Positions 58,271 through 64,000 of a stretch of DNA of 64,000 nucleotides are shown here, piece after piece. The position numbers and the translations under genes are program-made. The stretch lies in the NCBI RefSeq assembly GCF_003382275.1, contig NZ_QTJX01000002.1:434001-498000 (forward strand), written 5' to 3'. The notes beneath the pieces were generated by a model. It ran no database searches. It had not been told where the DNA came from and saw only the letters and a list, made by a program, of their open reading frames with translations. Each line of letters opens with the position of its first letter. The stretch's first letter is position 1. The stretch comes from Flagellimonas nanhaiensis (GTDB taxonomy: Bacteria > Bacteroidota > Bacteroidia > Flavobacteriales > Flavobacteriaceae).

Positions 58271-59425
58271 TTAATTCATAGCCTGTTCTAAATCAGCAAT
58301 TAAATCCGTAACATCCTCAATACCCACGCTAAGACGAATCAAAGAATCTACTACACCGCTTTTTTCACGTTCTTCTTTTGGAATGCTTGCATGTGTCATA
58401 CTGGCCGGGTGACCTGCAAGACTTTCAACACCTCCCAACGACTCCGCTAAAGTAAAGACTTGCAACTTTTCTACAATCTTGATGGCATCATCATAGCTTC
58501 CTCCTTTGGGCACAAAAGAAATCATACCGCCAAAATCATCCATTTGGCTTTTGGCCACATCATGATTGGGATGGTTTTCAAAACCTGGCCAATATACTTT
58601 TTCAATTTTTGGGTGATTTGCCAAATATTCCGCAATGGCCTTCCCGTTCTCACAATGCCTTTGCATACGAACATGCAGGGTCTTAATTCCCCTAAGCGTT
58701 AAAAAACTGTCCATAGGTCCACAGACCGCTCCGCTGGCATTTTGGATAAAATAAAGTTTATCCGCCAACTCCTTATCCTTTACTACTAGGGCACCAACCA
58801 CAACATCACTGTGTCCTCCCAGATATTTGGTGGCAGAATGCATTACAATATCGGCACCCAAATCCAACGGTCTCTGCAAATAAGGCGTGGCAAAGGTGTT
58901 GTCCACTGCTAAAAGCAGGTTATGTTTTTGGGCCAATTGGGCCGCAGCCTTAACATCAATTATGTTCATCATGGGATTGGTGGGTGTCTCCAACCAGATG
59001 AGTTTGGTGTTCTTATTGATATGGCTCTCTATGACTTCGGTACTTTGCATTCCAATGAAGTGGAAGGTTATGCCGTATTTTTCAAAAACCTGTTTGAACA
59101 GTCTATAACTTCCCCCATACAAGTCATTGGTGGAAACGACCTCATCTCCCGGGTTTAAAAGTTTCACCACAGCATCAATGGCCGAAAGTCCACTTGCAAA
59201 AGCAAGTCCGTAATTGCCATTTTCAATGCTTGCCAAGGAGTTTTCCAAAGCTGTACGAGTAGGGTTTCCGCTCCTGGAATACTCAAATCCTTGATGACCA
59301 CCTGGTGTGGTCTGGGCATATGTTGATGTTTGATAAATTGGAGGCATTACTGCTCCGTACGCTTTATCCGGATGTTGACCTCCGTGAATGGTCTTGCTAT
59401 TAAATTTTAATTCTTTCTTGCTCAT
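58271..59425 (-). CDS. Cystathionine gamma-synthase/lyase-type PLP enzyme
   Basis: This 384-residue member of the Cys/Met metabolism PLP family (cystathionine gamma-synthase, cystathionine gamma- or beta-lyase, O-acetylhomoserine sulfhydrylase) has GFEYSRSGNPTRTALE, a nucleotide-like ASGLSAIDAV loop, the PLP Lys in IVMHSATKYLGGHSDVVVGAL (about 195), and the C-terminal FTLAESLGGVESLAGHPASMTHASIP substrate-binding end. The motif set does not settle which reaction; cystathionine gamma-synthase or lyase are most likely. It is divergent from the DUF3298 gene, with back-to-back promoters. Confidence 0.9.
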   Translation of the reverse strand: MSKKELKFNSKTIHGGQHPDKAYGAVMPPIYQTSTYAQTTPGGHQGFEYSRSGNPTRTALENSLASIENGNYGLAFASGLSAIDAVVKLLNPGDEVVSTNDLYGGSYRLFKQVFEKYGITFHFIGMQSTEVIESHINKNTKLIWLETPTNPMMNIIDVKAAAQLAQKHNLLLAVDNTFATPYLQRPLDLGADIVMHSATKYLGGHSDVVVGALVVKDKELADKLYFIQNASGAVCGPMDSFLTLRGIKTLHVRMQRHCENGKAIAEYLANHPKIEKVYWPGFENHPNHDVAKSQMDDFGGMISFVPKGGSYDDAIKIVEKLQVFTLAESLGGVESLAGHPASMTHASIPKEEREKSGVVDSLIRLSVGIEDVTDLIADLEQAMN

Positions 59426-59443
59426 TTTGTTGTGATATGCCTA

Positions 59444-59475
59444 CAAATGTATCGTTATCTTTTGGAGTAATCAAT
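59444..59475 (-). promoter_or_regulatory. Promoter for the Cys/Met PLP enzyme
   Basis: Minus-strand TACATTTG (59451-59444) with ATTG 20 nt upstream, giving a near-complete Bacteroidota -33/-7 pair. It lies 18 nt before the ATG and overlaps the divergent plus-strand promoter. Confidence 0.6.
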
Positions 59476-59490
59476 CATGTCTTATTTTTG
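59461..59490 (+). promoter_or_regulatory. Promoter for the DUF3298 lipoprotein
   Basis: TTTG (59461-59464), an 18-nt spacer, then TATTTTTG (59483-59490). This is the best full match to the Bacteroidota promoter in the window. The ATG lies 21 nt downstream and supports the start at 59512. Confidence 0.65.
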
Positions 59491-59511
59491 AAAAGCCTTA
59501 AGTCTACCTCA

Positions 59512-60255
59512 ATGAAAAAAATATTCTTGTTACTCTTCCTTCTGTTGCCCATACTTGGTTGTGAAAATGGAAACAACCTTACTTTTGAACCGATTGAACT
59601 GCACGGCAAAAACTGTGCAGAATGCCCCAAAATCAATATCGATATTCCAAGGGCACTGGATGAGCTGGCGGTTTCAACTTCCATAAACCGTGCATTGGAG
59701 GAAGAAATTATTAGTCTGCTTTCATTTGATGAGGAAAAATCCATCAACACCATGCAAGAAGCCATGGCCTCCTTTACCAAAAGTTATAATGATCTACGAT
59801 TAAAATTTCCAGATGAAACTGTTGGCTGGGAAGCAGAAATCTTAGGAAAGGTTATCTACGAAGACAATACCTTGCTTACTATTGAGCTCAACTCATACAC
59901 TTTTACTGGCGGAGCACATGGTTATAGCTCCAGCACGCTTCTGAATTTTGACAAAGTAAAGGGAAGCGAACTGGAAAATTGGGAACTCTTTGAAGATTAT
60001 GAAGGGTTTCAAAAATTTGCTGAGACCCAGTTTAGAATCCAGGAAGATGTTCCTCAAGATGAAAACATAAATGCCACAGGTTTTATGTTCGAAAAGGATA
60101 CATTTCATTTAGCCGAGAACATCGGATACACCAAAAACGGAGTTCAACTGATCTACAATCAATACGAAGTAGCATCCTATGCCGATGGGCCCATTGTTCT
60201 GAATCTTCCCTATTCGGAAATCAACCAATATCTAAAGCGGAAAGTAGAACTCTAG
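59512..60255 (+). CDS. DUF3298/DUF4163-type lipoprotein
   Basis: This 247-residue lipoprotein has signal MKKIFLLLFLLLPILGC. The start at 59512 is supported by a promoter 22 nt upstream; an ATG at 59437 would lie ahead of that promoter. The mature region has ELNSYTFTGGAHGYSSSTLLNFD (the DUF4163/DUF3298 hallmark also seen in RsiV-like anti-sigma factors) and LPYSEINQYLKR near the end, in the usual order. In RsiV the module binds lysozyme; whether this protein binds muramidases is unknown. It converges on the TraO-like gene with 2 nt between stops. Confidence 0.88.
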   Translation: MKKIFLLLFLLLPILGCENGNNLTFEPIELHGKNCAECPKINIDIPRALDELAVSTSINRALEEEIISLLSFDEEKSINTMQEAMASFTKSYNDLRLKFPDETVGWEAEILGKVIYEDNTLLTIELNSYTFTGGAHGYSSSTLLNFDKVKGSELENWELFEDYEGFQKFAETQFRIQEDVPQDENINATGFMFEKDTFHLAENIGYTKNGVQLIYNQYEVASYADGPIVLNLPYSEINQYLKRKVEL

Positions 60256-60257
60256 AC

Positions 60258-60809
60258 CTATTTTAGGTAGTATCTAAGTCCAACACCCAAGAGCAACATA
60301 GAGTCATTGAGTGGGCTATTAAAGTGATAAAACCCAGTTATGGGAACAATCAGTGAAAGAGGGTCGGATAGGAAAAAATCCATTTCAAAAGAAGCAAAAC
60401 CCCCATAAATAAAACTACTTTCTGCCGTCGAAGCATCAAAAGGAAAATCTGTCTCTCCATTATTTATGTTCTTGTAACCTATGGAGGGTCCTCCTCCAAA
60501 AAAGATGAAAAATCCGCGTTTTGGAGAGGTAAGAATCGTTGTAAAATACCCTAGATTGAACAGATAGTCCTCATAGGGAAACTCAACTCCTGCGTTGGGT
60601 TGCTCTTTGGAAAAGGCGGCGACAATAGATGCTTGAAGGTAATCCGTTGTACTATGATAGTGGTTTAAACTTGCATTAAAGCCGTAGCCATCCGTTTTGT
60701 AGCTTGGAACCAATCCTGCAGAAAAGTTGGTTCTTTGGGATATGCCTTGTTGCAATGGAATTAGCAGAAGTGGCAACAAGGCCATTGGCCATAAATGGTT
60801 TTTTTTCAT
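60258..60809 (-). CDS. TraO-like outer-membrane beta-barrel protein
   Basis: This 183-residue protein has a signal peptide ending about residue 25 (…QQGISQRT). The mature chain is a small barrel with glycine-aromatic strands. The sequence FFGGGPSIGYKNINNGE, then SSFIYGGFASFEMDFFLSDPLSLIVPITGFYHFNSP and LLLGVGLRYYLK, follows the plan of TraO proteins of CTnDOT-like conjugative transposons. No other conjugation gene is nearby, so this is either a chromosomal relative with another role or a leftover. A -7 box (TATATTTG) lies upstream. Confidence 0.72.
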   Translation of the reverse strand: MKKNHLWPMALLPLLLIPLQQGISQRTNFSAGLVPSYKTDGYGFNASLNHYHSTTDYLQASIVAAFSKEQPNAGVEFPYEDYLFNLGYFTTILTSPKRGFFIFFGGGPSIGYKNINNGETDFPFDASTAESSFIYGGFASFEMDFFLSDPLSLIVPITGFYHFNSPLNDSMLLLGVGLRYYLK

Positions 60810-60834
60810 TTTGATAAAGATTTGGGTTCTTGTA

Positions 60835-60842
60835 CAAATATA
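60835..60842 (-). promoter_or_regulatory. -7 box upstream of the TraO-like gene
   Basis: Minus-strand TATATTTG, full TAnnTTTG match, 26 nt before the ATG. Confidence 0.45.
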
Positions 60843-60960
60843 ACTGATTGTTTTTGAGTTTGTTTATCCAAAAAATCAATCATAGTCAAAAATAGCATTA
60901 TAGAGCTGGCTGCAGATTTTTAGTTAACTCCATCAAGTATTGACAAGAAATTGTTAAAAC

Positions 60961-60980
60961 ATATCTATTTTTTTAGATAT
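60961..60980. promoter_or_regulatory. Candidate ArsR-type operator
   Basis: ATATCTA-N6-TAGATAT is a perfect inverted repeat 26 nt upstream of the regulator's ATG and directly upstream of its -7 box. Size and position fit autoregulation by a dimeric winged-helix repressor. Confidence 0.55.
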
Positions 60981-60994
60981 ATAAATATTTAGTT

Positions 60995-61002
60995 TAATTT
61001 TG
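60995..61002 (+). promoter_or_regulatory. -7 box of the ArsR-led operon
   Basis: TAATTTTG, full match, ends 4 nt before the ATG at 61007, implying a leaderless or near-leaderless transcript. Confidence 0.55.
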
Positions 61003-61006
61003 TCTC

Positions 61007-61309
61007 ATGGATATTGTCGAAATCAGTAAAGTATTGTCCAACCAAACAAGGGTTAATATTTTAAAGTGGTTAAAAGAGCCTGAAGTAAATTTTCCACCCC
61101 ATCAAGATATTGACCATTTTAATGATGGCGTTTGCGTTGGGTACATCCAAGACAAAACTGGATTGTCCCAATCCACCATATCCACCTACTTAAACTCCAT
61201 GCAAAATGCCAACTTGGTAATCCCAACAAGGCATGGAAAATGGACATACTACAGAAGAAATGAAGAAGTCATCAAGGAATATGTGGATACCCTAAAGGGT
61301 GAGCTCTAA
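61007..61309 (+). CDS. ArsR-family winged-helix transcriptional regulator
   Basis: This 100-residue DNA-binding protein has dimerisation helix VEISKVLSNQTRVNILKWL, then a segment FPPHQDIDHFNDGVCVGYI, recognition-helix region TGLSQSTISTYLNSMQNANLV and wing RHGKWTYYRRNEE. The metal-sensing ELCVCDL motif of ArsR/SmtB is missing: only one Cys (GVCV) is present. It is therefore probably not an arsenic sensor of the classic kind, and another ligand or redox signal is possible. It should repress its own promoter through the inverted repeat at 60961. First gene of a five-gene run. Confidence 0.88.
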   Translation: MDIVEISKVLSNQTRVNILKWLKEPEVNFPPHQDIDHFNDGVCVGYIQDKTGLSQSTISTYLNSMQNANLVIPTRHGKWTYYRRNEEVIKEYVDTLKGEL

Positions 61310-61352
61310 AATTTTATTTAAACATATTGATAGTTAGCGAAATGTAAATATT

Positions 61353-61493
61353 ATGGAAAACTGTACAACCTGTTGTCTCCCAAATGAAGTATCCATTTTC
61401 GATGGACCATCAACAACTTGGGGCGATAAAATCAAAAACTTCCTGGTTTCCTTTACTTTGGAAGGAGCCGAGAACATGTCAAAAATCAAATAA
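61353..61493 (+). CDS. Short CxxCC-containing peptide (46 residues)
   Basis: An ATG opens a 46-codon frame, beginning MENCTTCCLPNEVSIFDGPS and ending …ENMSKIK then TAA. It has the Cys motif CTTCC at residues 4-8, then a hydrophobic Trp/Phe-containing part (WGDKIKNFLVSFTLEG). It lies 43 nt after the ArsR gene and 15 nt before the racemase. A GTTAGCGAAA stretch precedes it, with no strong SD. The operon position, tight spacing to the racemase and protein-like composition support it. It could bind a metal or thiol. Function unknown. Confidence 0.55.
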   Translation: MENCTTCCLPNEVSIFDGPSTTWGDKIKNFLVSFTLEGAENMSKIK

Positions 61494-61508
61494 TCTAAAA
61501 GAAAGAAA

Positions 61509-62201
61509 ATGAAAACTATTGGTATGATTGGGGGAATGAGCTGGGAATCTTCCAAAATCTATTATCAACATATTAATGAAATGGTACGCAAAGAATTGGG
61601 TGGTTCGCACTCTGCAGCAAGCGTACTTTCCTCTGTGGATTTTGATGAAATTGAACGACATTCATTCTCTGGAGACTGGGACAAAATTGGAGACCTTATG
61701 GCACTGCATGCAAAAAAATTGGAAGCTGCAGGCTCAGGGCTCATAGTACTTTGCACCAACACCATACATTTGGTGAGTGGGGCCATCACAAATGCCACAA
61801 AAGTCCCGTTTTTGCACATAGCTAATGCCACGGGTGAAGCCATTAAAGAAAAGGGAATGAAAAAAGTGGCCCTACTTGGCACCAAATTTACCATGGAGAA
61901 TGATTTTTACACCAAAATTCTGGAAGAGCAATTTGGCCTTGAAGTTCTAATTCCGGAGTCCTATGATAGAGAGAAGTTACAGTCCATTATCTACAATGAA
62001 CTGGTTAAGGGGGTATTCTCTAACGAATCCAAAGAAATTTGTTTGGAAATTATAAGAAAGATGGAGGCAAAAGGAGCCGAAGGTGCTATTTTGGGTTGTA
62101 CAGAACTTCCGATTTTAATTCCTGATAGTGAGGCTTCAATACCAACTTTTGACACCACAAAGATTCATGCTAAGAAGGCAGTGGAATTTGCACTTTCTTA
62201 A
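61509..62201 (+). CDS. Aspartate/glutamate racemase family protein
   Basis: This 230-residue enzyme belongs to the cofactor-independent Asp/Glu racemase family. The start MIGGMSWESSKIYYQHINEMV matches aspartate racemases (YgeA type). Both catalytic Cys residues are visible: LIVLCTNTIHLV (about residue 80) and GAILGCTELPILI (about 196). It should interconvert L- and D-aspartate or related acidic amino acids; the actual substrate is unproven. It follows the CxxCC peptide after 15 nt and precedes the ArsC-like gene. Confidence 0.92.
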   Translation: MKTIGMIGGMSWESSKIYYQHINEMVRKELGGSHSAASVLSSVDFDEIERHSFSGDWDKIGDLMALHAKKLEAAGSGLIVLCTNTIHLVSGAITNATKVPFLHIANATGEAIKEKGMKKVALLGTKFTMENDFYTKILEEQFGLEVLIPESYDREKLQSIIYNELVKGVFSNESKEICLEIIRKMEAKGAEGAILGCTELPILIPDSEASIPTFDTTKIHAKKAVEFALS

Positions 62202-62249
62202 TACAGCTTGATGATTATTTGATTTCCTTTGTGAACTTATTCCTATTTC

Positions 62250-62603
62250 ATGAAAAAAATATATCATTTGGGCAATTGTACCACCTGCCAACGAATACTT
62301 AAAGAATTGGAACCGTTGGATGGGGTAACATTACAAGAAATTAAGACAGAACCCATGACGGTGCAGCAGGTAGAGGAGATGGCTTCACTTTCTGGCAGCT
62401 ACGAATCACTTTTCAGTAAAAGGGCCATGTTATATCGTCAAATGGGCCTTCAGGAAAAACAACTCTCAGAAGACGACTATAAAAAGCTCATTGTTGAGCA
62501 TTATACCTTTTTAAAAAGACCTGTGGTCATACTAGAGGAACAAATTTTTATAGGAAATTCTAAAAAGACCGTTCAAGCCGCCAAGGAGGCCCTTCACCCA
62601 TGA
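62250..62603 (+). CDS. ArsC/Spx-family thioredoxin-fold protein
   Basis: This 117-residue protein starts KKIYHLGNCTTCQRILKEL, with Cys-x-x-Cys in the thioredoxin-fold position. It has the ArsC/Spx helical body (LSGSYESLFSKRAMLYRQMGL) and end (YTFLKRPVVILEEQIFIGNSKK, with the Arg-Pro-Val/Ile turn). It could be an arsenate-reductase-like or Spx-like redox protein. The CTTCQ motif is shared in form with CTTCC of the upstream peptide. It overlaps the EamA gene by ATGA (62600-62603), suggesting translational coupling. Confidence 0.85.
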   Translation: MKKIYHLGNCTTCQRILKELEPLDGVTLQEIKTEPMTVQQVEEMASLSGSYESLFSKRAMLYRQMGLQEKQLSEDDYKKLIVEHYTFLKRPVVILEEQIFIGNSKKTVQAAKEALHP

Positions 62604-63493
62604 ACAAAAGAACGTTAGCTATTTTGGCAGCTATAGGCGCCACCACCATCTACGGTATTAACCATACTATAGCCAAAGGGGTTATGCCCACGTATGTAAA
62701 ACCCTTTGGGTTTATAATGCTCAGAGTGGTGGGAGCAGCTCTATTGTTTTGGATAATCTCCATTTTTGGACCAAAACAGAAAATTGAGAAAAGGGATTGG
62801 GGTCGACTTTTGGTATGTGCCATTTTGGGGATGGTCATCAATATGCTTTCGTTTTTTAAAGGACTCCAGCTTTCCACACCTATAAACAGTGCTGTGCTGG
62901 TCACCATAACCCCAATTATCGTTGTGGTCTTATCGGCTTTTTTTCTCAAAGAAAAAATCAGTCTCAACAAAGCGCTTGGTATTCTATTAGGTTTTATAGG
63001 TGCCTTGGGACTTATTCTTTTTGGGGCCGAGATGCGCCAGGATGCACCTAACATCCCTTTTGGAAACTTTTTATTTGTGGTCAATGCAACGGCATATGGA
63101 GCCTATCTCATTGTGGTAAAAAAATTAATTGAAAAGTACCATCCTTTTACTTTGATGAAGTGGCTCTTTACCATTGCCATTATCATCAACTTTCCCATTA
63201 CACTACCCGAGTTTCTGGAAATACAATGGTCCACCATGCCACTTTGGGCGTATGGGGCCATTGCATTTGTGGTCATAGGGACCACTTTTATGACCTATCT
63301 CTTTAATGTTTTTGCTCTTACCGAGTTAAAAGCGTCCACCGTAGGCGCCTTTGTTTATGTCCAGCCACTCATTGGTATCCTATTTGCCCTTTTTACGGGT
63401 AAAGATCAGTTGACCATGGTCAAGATTTTGGCAACTGTTTTAGTTTTAATGGGGGTATACCTTGCCAGTAAAAAACCTAAGCCAGGTCCATAG
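62600..63493 (+). CDS. EamA-family (DMT) transporter
   Basis: This 297-residue, ten-helix inner-membrane protein has two EamA repeats (first about residues 5-135, second about 152-290). The end of the first repeat (PIIVVVLSAFFLKEKISLNKALGILLGFIGALGL) and the end of the second (VQPLIGILFALFTGKDQLTMVKILATVLVLMGVYLA) show the typical …L.E.L…G..LI pattern. Such carriers export amino acids or metabolites. The last gene of the ArsR-led run, it could move the racemase product or a thiol compound, an inference from context. Its end overlaps the convergent thioesterase by 17 bp. Confidence 0.9.
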   Translation: MNKRTLAILAAIGATTIYGINHTIAKGVMPTYVKPFGFIMLRVVGAALLFWIISIFGPKQKIEKRDWGRLLVCAILGMVINMLSFFKGLQLSTPINSAVLVTITPIIVVVLSAFFLKEKISLNKALGILLGFIGALGLILFGAEMRQDAPNIPFGNFLFVVNATAYGAYLIVVKKLIEKYHPFTLMKWLFTIAIIINFPITLPEFLEIQWSTMPLWAYGAIAFVVIGTTFMTYLFNVFALTELKASTVGAFVYVQPLIGILFALFTGKDQLTMVKILATVLVLMGVYLASKKPKPGP

Positions 63494-63953
63494 GAATCTG
63501 AACAAATTTTCGCGTGTCAGTCTTGGTCAATACCTTAAAGTCATCTGCTTTTTCCATGCTGTCAAAAGCATCCAGAAACTGTTGTGGAAGACCTATGAGC
63601 TTACGCTCTTTTAAATCGATCCAGGCACCCATCATCTGACATCGGGCAAAATTCCTTCCCTTACTGTCATAGAAATTATGCTCAAATTCAAAGAACATTC
63701 CATCTTCGCTCATTCCATTGAATCCCAATGAAACTTTAACCGGTTTTCCAGCAAATACTTCTTTGAAATAATACATGTGTTCATAAAAGACCACGGGGCC
63801 AATATTATGTTGTGCCATACTCTTTTGGTTAAATCCCAATTGTCCTAAATAGGCCATTCGGGTATGGCTCATAAAATTGATATAGGCCGAATTGGCCAAG
63901 TGACGGTTGGCATCAAGATCGCTCCAACGTATTTCAAATTCTTTAAAAAACAT
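63477..63953 (-). CDS. Acyl-CoA thioesterase (4HBT hot-dog fold)
   Basis: This 158-residue protein has the hot-dog start MFFKEFEIRWSDLDANRHLANSAYINFMSHTRM, where the Asp (WSDLD) and the RHLANSAYINF helix are the 4-hydroxybenzoyl-CoA thioesterase/YbgC-type active site. The start at 63953 gives this N-terminus; the upstream in-frame ATG at 63974 adds seven residues. It should hydrolyse acyl-CoA thioesters in the cytoplasm; the chain length is unknown. It reads from the right edge, and its promoter may lie in the last 50 nt. Confidence 0.9.
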   Translation of the reverse strand: MFFKEFEIRWSDLDANRHLANSAYINFMSHTRMAYLGQLGFNQKSMAQHNIGPVVFYEHMYYFKEVFAGKPVKVSLGFNGMSEDGMFFEFEHNFYDSKGRNFARCQMMGAWIDLKERKLIGLPQQFLDAFDSMEKADDFKVLTKTDTRKFVQIPMDLA

Positions 63954-64000
63954 TATCGTTAATTTGTTATGCATGCATAATAGTTGTAAAATTACATAGT

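Overview
The window looks like a chromosomal segment of a marine Flavobacteriaceae member (phylum Bacteroidota). A Muricauda/Allomuricauda-type genome would fit, but the genus is a guess. Supporting evidence: AT-leaning DNA; many TonB-dependent receptors (TBDRs) with an N-terminal carboxypeptidase-regulatory-like domain; many lipoproteins; Bacteroidota-type -7 promoter boxes (TAnnTTTG); one-chain class II glycyl-tRNA synthetase; and a tight ileS-DksA-like-lspA run. I annotate 56 coding genes, two of them below 50 codons. I see no rRNA, tRNA, CRISPR array, transposase or prophage.

Layout. 1-9.7 kb: a TBDR, secreted or lipid-anchored proteins of unknown role, a metallophosphoesterase lipoprotein and a large Asp-box (sortilin-like) propeller protein. 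9.7-11.6 kb: an accessory patch with two orphan genes set between related imperfect-inverted-repeat elements, followed by a REP-like palindrome. 11.6-24 kb: housekeeping and stress genes (glyS, a ComF-like gene, an omega-amidase-like gene, katG with an ankyrin partner, DinB-like and SYLF proteins, a purple-acid-phosphatase-like enzyme). 23.9-31.8 kb: a minus-strand run of TBDR, DUF5689/lamin-tail lipoprotein, HExxH lipoprotein and four tandem paralogous small lipoproteins. 32-37.7 kb: an orphan lipoprotein, an EEP-family nuclease/phosphatase and a second large TBDR with a TTAAC-based operator-like site. 37.8-47 kb: an operon with pgi, an M23 peptidase, a tryptophan-dioxygenase-family gene and a DUF3108 gene, then patatin/Omp85 and uvrC. 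47-53 kb: 5-formyl-THF cyclo-ligase, lspA, DksA-like, ileS. 53-60.8 kb: a helical lipoprotein, a haem-type TBDR with recO, gdhA, a Cys/Met PLP enzyme, a DUF3298 lipoprotein and a TraO-like barrel. 61-64 kb: an ArsR-type regulator leading a short-peptide / Asp-Glu racemase / ArsC-like / EamA transporter run, then a thioesterase.

Most genes belong to envelope biology (uptake across the outer membrane, lipoproteins, peptidoglycan and phospholipid hydrolysis) mixed with core translation, repair and nitrogen or sulfur metabolism. The least explained parts are the repeat-bounded cassette-like patch (9.8-11.15 kb), the HExxH plus four-lipoprotein cluster (23.9-27.6 kb), and the ArsR operon carrying an unlisted 46-residue CxxCC peptide (61.0-63.5 kb).
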